DNA from: Cinclus cinclus | Lineage: Eukaryota; Chordata; Aves; Passeriformes; Cinclidae | Length of the DNA: 64,000 bases | NCBI RefSeq assembly: GCF_963662255.1 | Contig: NC_085046.1 | Span: forward strand, 136,319,392-136,383,391 | Direction: 5' to 3' | Shown: in pieces, positions 48,541-61,734 of the stretch | Layout: the number at the start of each line of letters is the position of its first letter | Position numbering within the stretch: position 1 is the first letter of the stretch | The notes under the pieces: generated by a model | Seen by the model: only the letters and a program-made list of their open reading frames with translations | Database searches by the model: none | What the model was told of the DNA's origin: nothing | Program-made: the position numbers and the translations under genes

Positions 48541-48702
48541 TAGAATCACAGAGTGAGTAAGGCTGGAAGGGTCCACAGTGGGCCATGTGGTCCAACCTCC
48601 CTGCACAAGCAGGCTCATTCCAGATCACACTGCACAGGATTGTGTCTGAATGGTTCTTGATTATCTCCAGTGAGGGAGACTCCACAAACTCTCTGGGAAA
48701 AT
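48541..48702 (-). mobile_element. CR1 LINE 3' terminal fragment (minus strand)
   Basis: In + orientation the piece starts TAGAATCACAGAGTGAGTAA followed by GGCTGGAAGGGTCC, the reverse complement of a CR1 3' end, then GTGGTCCAACCTCCCTGC, CTGAATGGTTCTTGATTATC and CAGTGAGGGAGACTCCACA. The copy is 5'-truncated to about 160 bases, and the CR1 tail lies at its left edge. Confidence 0.93.
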
Positions 48703-49626
48703 ACAATTTCATACTGCAAAGATTTGTGTACCTTAGAGTCAGTTTTTAATTCTTCTTGCAGTATTCATATCAAACCACCAATGTATAATATATATTTTAA
48801 TTTCTTTAACACTTACTTATTTTCCATCTCTTGTCTTTGGCAAAGAAAATTCTTTTTAATACAAAGAAGATTGACAACAGTTTCTACCTGAGCTGTAGCT
48901 CAGCTAGTTTCAGCATTTTCCTTTGCAATGATAGAACCTTTCTGGGGAAGTATTTAATCTCTAAATTTAGGTGCTATTTGTGTTCACTGGGACTGAAAAC
49001 AGTCAGGACACCTATGTACCAATGAATCTTGTAAAAATATACATAATGACAAATCTGTAAGCCTCTTTATAAATTTATAGAGAAAGCAGTTGTACAGTCT
49101 TCTCAAGGTGGACTTGCAAGGTACACATACTTAAAAAAAAAGGCAACTGAAAATATAAAGTAGGCAGCCATGCCTTCTAAACAAATAAACTAATCAATAA
49201 ACCTTTAAAGATCCAAGAGGCATATGATTTCAATTTCAGTTTTTTTGAATTCAGAAGAAACTTTGCAGTCATGACTTAAAGATCAGCACCAGTAGCCTTC
49301 ATGATTAGTATAGCTCACATTGAAGATCACATCCTACAGGGAATAGTTAATTTTTCTGGCATGAAGCAGTGGTAATTAAGCAACAAGCAAAACAGGATCC
49401 TCATGTTTTCTTCCATCCAATCTCTCAGATATTATTCTGAATGGATTTTTTAATATAAATTATTCCTTCAAAGAATAACTAACTCAAATGGATAATGTGT
49501 TTCTATGTTCTGTGTTTTGAGAATGATTTCTGCTGCTTTTTAAAGCAATAATATACCTAAACCACAAAGTCTGGTCCTGAATTTAGGGTCTGTTCAGATT
49601 TATGTTTGCAGTTTAGTTGTGAAAAC

Positions 49627-49646
49627 TGAATCAGGATCCTGATTCA
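49627..49646. repeat. 20-bp perfect palindrome
   Basis: TGAATCAGGATCCTGATTCA reads identically on both strands with no spacer and contains a BamHI-type GGATCC centre. Confidence 0.97.
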
Positions 49647-49914
49647 ACTTTGAGATGAGTAAATTATGATCAAGTGAACAGATTTAGATGCAGTAAAATT
49701 CTACATTCCCAAATTAATCTGAATATTATTCTTTTATATATAGATGCCCACATGTCTCTTGAAGATGGCAGCCTAAAAATATAAGACCCTGCCAAAAGTG
49801 AATGCCTTCACCCTAGCCAGAATTTGGAAATTTATTTAAATGTTTTGGTAAATTAATCCTTCTCCTTTGTTCAGTAGTAATGAGCACATTGTGATTTTTC
49901 TCAAGCCTGTCTAT

Positions 49915-49936
49915 AAAAAAAAAAATTTTTTTTTTT
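49915..49936. repeat. A11T11 palindromic tract
   Basis: Eleven A followed directly by eleven T. Such tracts are stiff, disfavour nucleosomes and are prone to slippage. Confidence 0.95.
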
Positions 49937-51220
49937 CACAGAATAATAGCAAACAGCTTCAGATGCAATGTTTTAGATTTGGGTTCTGTGGAGTGGGTAT
50001 GACCAATTATACATTATAGCTACTTCTTGATTTGACTATTTAAGATACAGATATTCGAGTGTGTACAAGATTGTGAACTAACCGTATCTCTGTTCTCAAG
50101 TTTTAAAGAATGATTATTCCCATTGGTCGGTCCACTGGAAAAATGACCAAGAGGGTTTCTATTTATCCTAAATAATTTAGTGAAACCATGGATGTACAGT
50201 GCTTCAGAGAGAAAGAAGCCCCTGTCATCTCTTCATGTGATAGGAGCATAAAATAGGACTATCAAGAGAGCTTCATTTGTGCAGGTTTTTAAGCAGGATT
50301 TCCTCTCATTTTTAAAAAGCATGAATACCTTTAGCAAGTGTGATTTTTTTTTTTTCATGCAGGCAGCCTGACGTGAAAAAAAAAGGGTTTGGAAAGGGCT
50401 GTTAGAAATAACCTTGATAGCAATAACACAGCTAATGTGTCACAGAAATTTGAGATCTGGGTGCTTAGATAGGTCAGTGAAATTAAGCAAACTCTCATTT
50501 TATCTTTTCTTTCAAGCATTACCTGAAATTGAAATTATAACATGTTGAAGACAGTGAATGATGATGACACTCTCAAGAGATCTGAGACAAGTTGACTGAA
50601 TATATTCCTCATTTGGGAACTAAACATCAAACTGTGACATGAGAACAATTTTCTGGATGGGAGCGAGGTAAATGGTCTGGCACTGTATGATTTCTCTACT
50701 AGATAAAGCTGCTGGAGAAGCAAGGTAACAGTTTCCTTGGATCACCTCCTTCTCCAAGATACTAGAATTGTTTTATTATGGATCGACTTGAAATAATAAT
50801 GTGCTTAATTTTCTAATAATATTTTTTCCATATTTCATATACAGAATCAGAATTTACTTCACCTGATTTCAACAACAAAATTAAGAATCTATTGAAACAT
50901 CCCTAAAGGTTAACAGTAGCCCACTAATTTTAATCTCCCTCTGATTCCTCTGTCATTAATGAAGAGAGTTAGGTATTTATCCCAAGGGACAGTATACTGC
51001 TGAGGATACCAGGAAGATGTAGTAAATGATTTGAAAAATGCTGTCTGGATATGAAGTCAATAATGTTAGATCTAAGAAGAAAATCTACTGATTTGAACTT
51101 AATTTTCTATTTCACTGACCCATTCATTAAAGTTCTGAAGGAATATTGTAGGATAGCAATTTAGAAGGAATAAAAATGAATCATTTAAAATTGATAAAAT
51201 TTTAAATTTTATTTTCCCAG

Positions 51221-51925
51221 TGTTGGGGGTTAGTTTTTCCTTTCCTGTCTGGCTGTGGAATTTTTCCCATTGACGTGCTAAGGGGCACTGATTGCTGGGT
51301 CCATGAGACTTTGAGATGAGGAGAGGGAGAGCCTCCCTGCTTTTTTTTGAGTTTCTCTTGGAGGGCAGGGGGAAGGAGAGGTTAGAAGATTAGAATCAGG
51401 AAAAGGAGGGTGGGAAGCAGTTGCTGGCTCCCTCGCTTTTGGCTTCAGAGGAGAAAGGTCCTTGTTACACCTCCACCATCCCAACGCCAGGAGCTGCCTC
51501 TTCTGTTGTGGGACCCTGCACTGCTGCCCCGCTTGTACACCTCCTCACTTCAGCTTGCTATCTCCAAGCATCCTGTTGGAGCACCGGGACCAACACCATG
51601 AGCAAAAGTCTCTCCTCCACACCCTTCCCAGCTGGGACACTGCCACCATCACCCCCAGCCCTCCTGCATCTGTGCAGGACCTTCCCCTGCCACCACTGGT
51701 ACCTGCAGCTGAGAAGGACTGGGACTGGGCTACTGCTCTCTTTGGTGGTCATTTCATAGCTGTTGTTGTTTTGTTTGTCTTGTCAGATGTACTGGTAAAG
51801 AGCTGTTATTCCTGAGAGCCCCTTAATTCCAAAATTATACTAATTCAGATGGAGGGGTTTATTAGCTCTATTTCAGGGGAAGGCCCTGCTCTTCCTTAGC
51901 ACACCTGTCTTTTCAATCCAGGACA
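51221..51925 (+). mobile_element. Avian ERV solo LTR, second family
   Basis: The element starts with TGTTGGGGGTTAGTTTTTCC and TTTCCTGTCTGGCTGTGGAA, has a GC-rich middle part, and ends with AGCACACCTGTCTTTTCAAT followed by CCAGGACA. The TG...CA borders, about 705-bp length, and strong resemblance to an LTR I recall from songbird genomes support the call. No interior retroviral sequence adjoins it, so it is likely a solo LTR. No obvious target-site duplication is seen at these borders (CCCAG on the left, TTCAA on the right), so an end may be off by some bases. Short Pro/Ser-rich open frames inside are not genes. Confidence 0.72.
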
Positions 51926-54900
51926 TTCAAAATCACCAATTTTCACTGGAAATAGATCCTCCAAAAAACTGGAGAAGTTCATCAAGGGTTTGTTTGTTTA
52001 TTCTATTGCACTCTCATTTTATCATGGTTCTATAATTTTATTTTGTTATTTTAATGTTTGGTCTCCTTATTTTCTTGCTCCTTCTCTTCCTCTGTTCCAA
52101 GGGAAATGGAATAAAGGAAGACATGATTTTGGAGCACATTTTTGGGAGTCAATTTGACAGACTTACCATATACAATTATTTAACATTCTTAGTATCATTA
52201 CCTCCCAGCCAACTTTCCACTTTTCATTTTAAGATTTTCTTCCAGATCTATACTATTCACTTGGAATGTACTTATTTAAAAAAAAAGAAAAAAAGAAAAA
52301 AACAAAACCTAAAAACTTACAAAAAGAAAAAAGCTAAAAAATCAACCCTGCCAAAATATAACACCGAGGAATATTTCTTTAACACAGGAATGACAGAATT
52401 AAAATTATCTCTGTATTCATTCTAATATCAATGTTATTTCTTACACTAAGAGACATAATGGGTGAGACTTTATCAGACTATAAAAGAGGTAATGTTGGAT
52501 TACTGACATTATTAAACTTACTCTGGCATTCTGATTCCATAAGAAGCTGCCTGTACCTGATGCTTTAAATAACAGCAAAAGCCACCATAAAGCACTTGTC
52601 CATTGTTAAATGTCATAATGAGAGAAGAAAAGTTCTTTCCTGACTCCCACAGATTATCAATTTATGCCCTGAAGCATACAATTTTATTGTAATTATGTTA
52701 GCTTGAATAGTTGTAACTGTTATTAATGTTCATAAAGTTGTAGCTTTGCCATGTAAATGTATTGGAGAAAGAAATAGAACAATGTAAAAGGTAACTAACC
52801 TTGTCATCAGTAGAAGCTGTGGGAGTCCAGCAAACAGGTCAGTTACTGAAGTGTTGAAAATAGAATTTTGGTTCTAAAAAGTACATATCTAATGCAACAA
52901 GGAGGAGAAAAGGGTCCATGTTCTTAAGAGTCATTATGATTTTATGGGTTGGGAATAGGTCATCTAAAGGTTTAGACAGAAAATGTGCAATGGCTGACAT
53001 AGTTTCACATTGCCAGAAGGTTTAGGCAATAGCAATCTTAATGAAATGGGGTGAACTGACTGAATATTCTATATGTGAGAAAACCCTCTTCAAATTGTGG
53101 GGTTTTTTTGTTTGTTTGTTTGGTTGGTTGGTTTTGTTTGGTTTTGTTCTGTCTGTTTATTCATGTTTTTCTTTCTGGCATTATGTTTGCTTTAGTTGTA
53201 GCTTTAGATCACTAAGAGAAACAGTACTCTATGGCCTCTAAAGATCATTTTGGATGAAAACTGGGTATGAATATGAAGAAAAAAATATAAATTAAAAGCT
53301 GAAAATTATATTGGAAACTACACAGAAAGGAACCTTGAAAAAGCTGAGAAAGGACTAAATGGAAATTTATCTCCAAAAATGGCAAAAAAACCTATAATCA
53401 TGGGATGAACTGAGGTTTTGCATTCTAATGGAAAATTTTTGGAGTCTAATCTGGACATGTCTAAATGTCTACTGAAGCTGACGTAATTAAATAGATTGTC
53501 ACTAGCAAAACATTTTATACAGAAGCTGCATCCTGAAAGGATTAACAGAATAAAGGAGTTTAAACTTTTTTTTTTTCCCTTATTCTTTATATTCAGATTT
53601 CCCAGCATGGTTCATTATTCTTACTTTCCATCCATTTCAGTATGCAAATGTACTGTGTTCCAAAGACGAAGCATGTTATACAATTTACGAATTAAAGATT
53701 TTGCATTAAACATTGTGGAAAAAGTCAACAACTGTTGATTTTTAATAGGTGGAAATGTATGATACTCTATGTCTTTCTATTCCAAGTTATGTTAGCACAG
53801 TTACAGTTTTCCTGCAGTGTAATTGTGACTAAGTGAATAAAATGTCAGTTGGGATAATGAAATAAGAGTAGAAAGATGGTGCTGAAAATTAACTGCCAAA
53901 CTAGCAGCTACATTAGCATGTTAATGTTTGTTTCAGTCTTTGACATTAAAAGGTTTGAAAAATAGCTAAGAAAAGCACTTCTGTACTCTTTGTTCCTGGG
54001 TAGACCCTTCAGGAGGAGTCTAGCAGTGACTGTTTGGAGTAGACGTTTATGATTGAGGTAGAAAATTTCTGAATATATGTTGTTCCAAGAATGTTTGACA
54101 TTTTGCCTGGGAAGCTGTTCTCTAGTCTTGAAAGAAGAACAGACATCTTTTTGTAAGAAGGAAACAGAACCATCTCATTTCATGTCTGAGGATACACGAG
54201 ACTAATAGTAAACCAGTAATGAAAAGCCCTTTCTCACAGTGTCTGGTAATTGCATGTATGACACTGTAGCTACATGCAACATGTTTTCCTTTTAAAATCA
54301 GTGTGTGTTGCTACTGCTAAGCCTTTGTGGAACAATAATTCATTTTGGCAAGATATATGCAACAGTGTTACATCCACAAAGCAGCTAAGTTGTTGCTCAT
54401 ATCAACACATGTTCATAAACTAAATAGATATCAATATCACAACAATATCACAAGATTGCTATACACTATCTTATAGTGTATAAGATATTATATTATCACT
54501 TGCTATACATTGTGATATTGTATTATATTTTACTGGTATACTATGTATGTTGTTATATATTATACTTATACGGGACTCTGTTGTTGTCAGAGAAAATTAT
54601 TAATATATTTGGAACAAGAATGCAGGTGACCAAACAATATAAAGACTGTAGAAGTCACTTCTGACCTTGCTTGGGCATCTCCCACCCCAAAAATAATTGA
54701 AATTTCCAGAGGCTCTTAGGCTATCTTTGCAAATAACTTTTTGCAGATATAAAATTGCATCATACCCTAATATGGAACCTATACATGACATTGTAGGCAA
54801 AGCTCTCTGTAAGTTCTCTAGAAGGCTACAAAGGGCTCCAACAGAAACTAGGTGGATGATTCGCAGTATACTTGAGAAACTCATCTGCAGATTGATTAGT

Positions 54901-55239
54901 CCTGTCTCACATTGCACTGCTGCCTGTGTAAACATTGCCATTAAATGGAACTGTACCTTAGTATTTGCTCCACGGTTTTGTTGATTGTGTTTGTCTGGTA
55001 AGGTGCCATAGGTTAGGAATGATACTCCCTAGGTTAGTACTCCCACAGACACTTTGTGAACTTCACATTACTCGCTTGGTCCCCCCACTGCCTTCCCTCC
55101 TGAGGTGGGCTACAGAGGAGAACTGGAGGCACAAAATGTTAAGATCACAAATTGAGATAAGAACAATTTCCTGTAAAAAGGAATGAGAGAAAACTGGACA
55201 GTAACAGCAACAATATTAGTGGCAGAGAATATAAGGAGA
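51926..55239. other. AT-rich non-coding sequence, no gene seen
   Basis: Includes an A-rich run at 52277-52340, a (TTTG)n-like run at 53101-53145 and a nested inverted repeat at 54443-54520. The segment 54600-54984 is open on both strands for about 100 codons but is not recognised. Confidence 0.55.
54443..54520. repeat. Nested inverted repeats in AT-rich DNA
   Basis: Outer perfect arms CAATATCACAA (54443-54453) and TTGTGATATTG (54510-54520) enclose an inner perfect hairpin, TATACACTAT (54460-54469) and ATAGTGTATA (54473-54482), with a 3-nt loop. The direct repeat TTGCTATACA occurs at 54456-54465 and 54500-54509. Confidence 0.9.
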
Positions 55240-55505
55240 AAAATGTTATTGCTCGCCCTAAAAGGCCATGAAAATAGACATTACCCCAATATTCACTCCA
55301 GCTTGAAACCAGAATCACCCAACTGTTCCCTCTAGCCTGAAGCTGGGGCACCAACCCACCTGTCCCTCTACCACTTTTACTGTACCAGAAGGAACCCCTT
55401 TTCCTCATAAGAGACTCCCTTCTCCCTGCCCTTAGCAAGGACATTAGGTGGTACAGAATAACCTCTGGGTCCTGGTCATGCTCCCTCCTGGCTGGAAGCA
55501 TACAT
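55240..55505 (-). mobile_element. Possible ERV LTR fragment (minus strand)
   Basis: Read on the minus strand, the segment contains GACCCAGAGGTTATTCTGTA followed by CCACCTAATGTCCTTGCTAA, which resembles the 'GGATATTCCATACCA...ATGCTCAGCA' block of avian ERV LTRs seen on the + strand near 18645-18680. GC content is higher than in the flanks. The 121-codon minus-strand open frame over it (55145-55510) is likely incidental. Assignment is tentative; the ends are not defined. Confidence 0.35.
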
Positions 55506-57627
55506 GACACTATCTTCCTTTAAGGACTGGTAGTTTAATATGAATGCAAAGGCTTCCCCAACTTTATAACATTCCTTTGGCATAAGATGGCAAAGATAAG
55601 GAAAATGAGGGATACTATGAAAAATCATTTATATAAATTTCCACTGCTATCATTCTATCCATATTAATTATACTCAGCATCTTGACTTTTTAATATTATT
55701 TTTTCCTTTCAAGAAGATAAATGTTTTCTTACATTTTTGTTTGGTTCATTTTTTTCTTGCTGTCCCCCTGGAAATGTATTTCTACCACATATACCACATT
55801 TTCCAAGGAAAGATCAAAAAATGTGAGAGTGTTTTCAGGAAATCTCTACCCATCAGTCTTTCCTTCCCTCTCAGTTATTAGGGTGAATAAAAATTTTAAG
55901 TATTAGAAAATTTGAATGTCTATGTAAATTGCAGCATCATTTAAATATTTTTATATATTTTGGTCTTTGTTTATATATACCTGCTCTACACATCAGAGAA
56001 GAGTAAATTTATCAAAAGAATTTAATAAGCATTGACATTTGCAGTGCATCAAGACCCTTAGCTACTGAGTCACATGATGCATTTCTACTGAGATGTTGAA
56101 ATAATACAAAAGTGTTATAAAATACAATGAGAAATCTCAGCTCTCATCAGAAAAATTAATCTGCTGCCAAAGTTGAAGCATTTCTGTGTAAAGTCCTTGT
56201 GTAAATGTTCTTGCATAAGTTTGTCATATAAACATAATAAGTGTGTGCCTAATGACCATTTCAGGTTGAAATTTAAGAAAATTTTCAGCAGTGGTCTCGT
56301 GAGCCCTGTTAGGTTTACATTGCTAGCAGATTTCCCAAAGTGTGTTAAAAGATTTTTGGAAACAAGTCAAGAGCATTTATCTCCCTACAGAAATCCAACC
56401 CAGTATATCAACTACAGTACACAAAGAGAAAAAAGCATATGTTCATGTATCTGACAGCAACTGAAGTAATGTATACAAACAAGATTTTCATTGGGAGTTG
56501 TAAGCAACAGAACATTTCAAAAGAAAAAGTTGTGGCTGCAAATATTTTTTCTGAAGTTACATTATAAAGAGGGTTCAGGATCAAACAAACAAGCAAATAA
56601 AAAGATTTTGTATTGTTTCACAGAATTTTGAACTCTACATGCAATTACTTTTCAGATGTGTCACCTCAGATATTTCATGTAACCTTAGTCTATATTTAAT
56701 TCTAGCGCAACAGTGAAGGGAAGAAAATCTGTGGAAATTTCAGTTGACTGGAAAAGGACAAGATCTATGTGCCAATGCAAACATTATCTATGCTGGTTAG
56801 AATTCATAGGGTTTAGGTATGGAACATGTAAAATTATCTGTGTAATTTGAATAAAGGGAAATGTCGTACTTAATGTACCGTGGCTAATGAATTCATTATA
56901 ACCAAAATTTCAGTCATGCATCCTTTGCTACTTGAACACATATGAAAGGAACTATACGGGCTACTGAGAGGAATTTAAAACTCTTACTTTCTTAGTACCT
57001 CAGGCTAATTTTTACCAAGTTTTTTTTCATTAGGACTCCATTTGTTTGTGGGGTTCTTCCCAGTAGAAAAAAAAATAATATTTTGTATCCATTATCCAAA
57101 TAAGGTATCATATAAGTTTTTCACCAAAGTTATAAGTAACAGAAATAGATTATAATAGATTTTTAAAAATCAGTTTTTATAGGCAGCTTTAGGAAGAAAA
57201 TCAGTAAGATTTTGTGCAGATACTGAAAAATCATTAAAAATATTGCTCTTCTAAGAAACAACAAAAAAAGCTTGGGCTTTCCCCCCCAGGTTCACAGAGG
57301 CTGGGGATAAATCTGAATAAATGTATTTGTCATTTCTATGGCAACTAGCCACCAACTATTTTATGACACTAAACATTCAGTAACCATTCATTAATCATAA
57401 ATTAAAATATCAGAGGGCAAATGTTAGGGTGAATAAAATGTGGAAGGGATACTTGCTTAGAAAACATTTAGCAATGAAGAATCAAAAGTACAAAACCCAC
57501 AAAGGATGATGTAGAGCATCTGCTAACTATTCTTCTCAATACAGAGTTGAGTTAAAGTTGTTAGTGTGTTCGTTCATTTTTATAATTTTATATTCTTATG
57601 TTTTGCTCCTTTGTTTGGGCCCTGGGT
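55506..57627. other. AT-rich non-coding sequence, no gene seen
   Basis: No exon, RNA gene or transposon recognised. Confidence 0.6.
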
Positions 57628-57855
57628 TCATGGGCCCTGGCAGGATGGATCCATGAGTGTTGCAAAAGCTGGCACAGTAGCTGTGTCACTCATGATCATT
57701 CTGGAAGGGTCATAGTGGTCAGGAGAGATGCCTCAGAACTGCAAGAAAGATTTGCTGGAAAGCAGCTTTGTGAAGGACCTGGGGATTCTGGTGGACAACA
57801 GGCTGTCCATGAGCCAGCAGTGTGCCCTTCTGCCCAAAAGAAGGGTTTGCTAGAA
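57628..57855 (+). mobile_element. CR1 LINE fragment with internal deletion
   Basis: Two CR1 ORF2 blocks that are normally several hundred bases apart are joined. The first runs from TCATGGGCCCTGGCAGGATG to GGAGAGATGCCTCAGAACTG (upstream RT region). The second runs from GAAGGACCTGGGGATTCTGG to CATGAGCCAGCAGTGTGCCC (C-terminal region). The junction lies near 57750-57770. There is no 3' tail, and the 98-codon open frame is a fortuitous product. Confidence 0.75.
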
Positions 57856-60800
57856 AAGAAAGGCAACAGAAGAGAGACTAACTCAGCATTCTAACATAAA
57901 GAGAAAATTCTTACACTGACACTTTAAAACTGAGCTTTTGGAAATGTTCTGGGTAATGAGTCAGGACAAAAGGAACATTGATGTTATAGCAGTCCCCATA
58001 GATCAGTAAATCTGAGAGATCACATGAGTCAGACTTTTTGTGAGCAATCTCACATAACTACAGATACACACAATGAAGACAGTTGCATGGGAGCTGGTAA
58101 TTCTAAGCACTCTTCCTGGCAGTAGCAGAAAACTGCTACTCACTGTCTGCTGCTGTTAGTATATGCTGAATTGCATTCGAAGAGTATCTGATTCATTGCA
58201 TTACCTATACAACAAAGTGAAGTCATAACAGACATTTATGTGTCATCAAATTAATTAAATCCTCCAAAAAATGTAGAAATACATCACTGGGTTGACTGTT
58301 AACTGTCTGCAATAATGAGAAGGAATGAAGAGAATGAAAAAGTTGATTTACTGATACTGGGTCCACTATTAAGAGAGTAGGAAACTGTTGGCAGATGATA
58401 AGAAGGTCAACATGCTATGTTATTATTTTTTTAGAATTCTTGACTAAAATACCAGCTGCAGCCTAGAAGTAAATATAGTTAAAACCAACAAAGAAAGATT
58501 TCAGCCTTAAATAAATCAAGAATAGGCTAGAGACTACTTACACAAGTTAGGTTTTCATATTGTAAGAGTGGTGGTTTTTAGTCTATTAGTCTTTTATTTA
58601 AAGAATTGACTGGTGAAATCAGACCACAAATAGTAGTTATTTTGAAAATTTACAGATCTGAAAGGCAATTGCCATGCCACATTTAAAGAAAATGCAGAGA
58701 AGGAGGAGCTGTGAATCTTTTAATATTAATTTCTAAATAGTAACTGGAAAAAATAATCTAACAAACCCAAAGTACCTGTGAATAAAAAAGAGCAGAGCAA
58801 TAGCCAAAAAAAAAAAAGTATATCAGTAACAAATTACCTCAAAACACTCTAATTTACTTCTGCAATAGGATAATAACCCTTGAACAAGACAGAAGTAGCA
58901 GAGTCATATAGTTTGGCTTTTAAAGCCTTTTAACATTGTGCCTCATGATAGTACTAAGAAAGCTGAGAAAAAACAAACAACAACAAACAACAAACAAAAA
59001 CATTTGAATGAAAAAGCTTGAGGGTAGAATTCCAGCAAATCTGGCAAGGAAATTGTGTCTAAGTTGTAGTCTTGAGTTCACTGCCAAAAAGATGGGGGTT
59101 TGCAGGAATCAGTAAGTAAAACAAAGCACTAAAAATGTTGCTTGGGAATGAGTTGGATTCTTCTCACTGGATCTTCAACAGTGGAGTAAAAAGCATCTCA
59201 CAAATTTAAATCTATATAGTCTATACATAATAGAACAGAATGTCCTGCCAGAGGCAGCTGGAAAGATTGGATAGTCCCTTGAGATGCCTGCCTGTGCATC
59301 CTCTTTGCTTAGCCCATATAAACTGATGCGAGAATAGGTGGCAATGTTTTAGCCTACAGGTTTTATTTGTCTATTTGCTTATGCCAGTAACAGTTTTAGC
59401 ATCAATGGGAATATTTGCAGTCAAATGCATTCATTTCTGGAGTTTTTGTAAATATGTCTAACTGTTGGTTAAAAACAATGTGTGATTTAGTACTTGCAGG
59501 CAATTCCTAGGTCAAAGGAAGAAGCAGATATTTTATATGTGTAGTTAATTACTCAGACATGAATTAAGAAGCATCAGTCTTCTGTTTTCATGAACAATGC
59601 TATTTATAGACATCAGAGAGAAATGGACTGTTTTTCAGAGAATTTGAAGATTTAATGGTGGATTTCTGTGCTTTTAGGATTACATCTATGTTGTATAGTA
59701 TTTACTAAATTTAAAAAGTTAGGTTTTAATGTTAACACTACAAAGAGTTTGAAGTCTAATTCTAGGGAAGGTTCAAATGGTGCTCTGTGCCTCTAACTAC
59801 ACCATATGGTCTAAATGATGAGTATTTTATAAACATGCTTGAGTCAGCTCTAAATTAGGTCATGGCTAAAACAGCAAAATCTAAGTCAAATTTGGGTCAA
59901 AACGACCTGCTTGTCCTTTCTGTGTAACACAGAAATAATTCAATGCATAAATCATGTACATCTGCATAGATGTGGAATTTGTTAATCATGTTCTTATCAT
60001 TAAAATTTCACATGTTGTGTAAAGCCACAGTATTCCATGAGTATCTAATTATGCTTTACAGAGAGAAAAAAAATTGTCCTACTTAGAAAGAAAAATATGT
60101 AGGCATAAGTATTAAATCCATAGTTAATAGGTCCTTAAGGTTTTTTGAGATCTTTCATCTGAAGCTGGATTTAAATTCCCATGTTCTGCAGTTCATGACT
60201 AAATTCATTCTCTGCATCTGTTGTTATTACTTTTTGCTGGGTTGTCTAGTTTTCTGCAATACTGTCTATTAATCCAGAATACTCATATATTACATTATAC
60301 ATATGCAATAGCTGTTAACACTGTAAAATGTGGTAATTTCTTTCCTCGGAGGCTCTTAATCTTTTGATGAATATTGCTGGTATGCTACCATATTGATCCA
60401 GAAGCCTGGGACAGCCAGCTGCAGAAGACAGCTAACATCACAAGAATGTATCTGCATAGAGCTCAGTTTCTTAGTAAAGCTTGTCTCAAATGTTTGGAGT
60501 GGCTTAGCATAAAGGTGATATTCAGCTCTCCTAAAAATTAGATTATCTAAAATTTCCTATCTAATGAAACCATTGGGCTTTGACTATTGGAAGGAGAGCT
60601 GCCCCTGGGGACATAACCTTTTCCTCCAGTGGGTGTCTGGAGCTGAGTCAATACTGACTGGGGCACTCTGCAGTGTTGGTGCCCTGTGTTTTGCCCTTCC
60701 ACTCCCCTTAGGGTACATCCTGGCTCCTTTACTCCCCACGCACACGGATACATGTTTTTACATTTCCTGGGGGAGGATAACCTAGACTGACCCTGGCATG

Positions 60801-61734
60801 GCTAGGGAGCAGAGGCAATCTAAGGAAACACTATTCAGTAAAACAGAAGCATACTTGGGGGGCTCTACTAAGCTGGTCTCTGTATGTTCCCAGCTCGTTC
60901 TAGTGCCTAGACTTAAATTAGAGAGTTAATAATATAACAATACTTTTGGTTATTGAATGCTTGCTTTTTTTCCCCCACATCTTAAATAGATTTCCCAATC
61001 TGTAAATTTCCTAACAATCCATTAAAACATTGAGGAAAATAGGTTTATCAAGATATCAAGCACTTAGTTCTGTTTCAGTTTTAATTTCACTAAAAGTTCT
61101 TTATAGATCTGGGAAACATTGTATTTGTCATTCGTTTTATTAGTAGCAAATGAAGCTTTTGATGGCTTGGAAAGATTATCTGGAAGATTCTCATGTTTTT
61201 GAAGTATCTTAATATTAAGTAGCTTTTGTTATTTCTCGGAAAGTAGTTTTATAAAGAAATGACTCATTAATCCTGTGCAGTCAGTGATTTCAGCAAGAAG
61301 TTGATGCAGTATGTATTTCACATGTCAACATATATGGTACCATTCAAACTACTTAGAAGAGTCATGTTTATATTTTCGTTTTTAAGCAACACTTTAAATC
61401 AGAAGTCTACAATAGTTTTATGCATAGCATTTTTTTGTGCTATAAATTAAAATCAGAATAATTTATAAGTATATTTAAAATGAAATCTAGTATGATGCAA
61501 CATAAACTAATGAATAAATATGTTCAAAATTCAAATATTATGAAAAATAATGTAAAACAAATATATAATGCAATTAACTTTTATTTCAAGGTATCTTTCA
61601 CATAAAAATGATAACAATGCAAATGTTTTCTGTTTTTTACACTTCTAAGTATTGCTTTTCAGGACAGTGAAAATTTTTGACATAATTATATCACATTTCC
61701 TCAGCCTACATGAGATTGTCTAGTATGCCGTTAA
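57856..61734. other. AT-rich non-coding sequence, no gene seen
   Basis: No exon or transposon recognised, apart from a GC-richer segment at about 60580-60800 that remains unidentified. A-rich (CAACAAA)n-like sequence lies at 58969-59001. Confidence 0.55.

Larger units (their letters stand above)
48703..51220. other. AT-rich non-coding sequence, no gene seen
   Basis: No exon or transposon recognised. Contains a 20-bp perfect palindrome (49627-49646) and an A11T11 palindrome (49915-49936). Confidence 0.6.

Noticed and set aside
52054..52425. 123-codon open frame
   Set aside because: The C-terminal half is encoded by an A-rich run (Lys-rich) and the N-terminal half is Leu/Phe-rich by composition; no domain and no splice-like borders.
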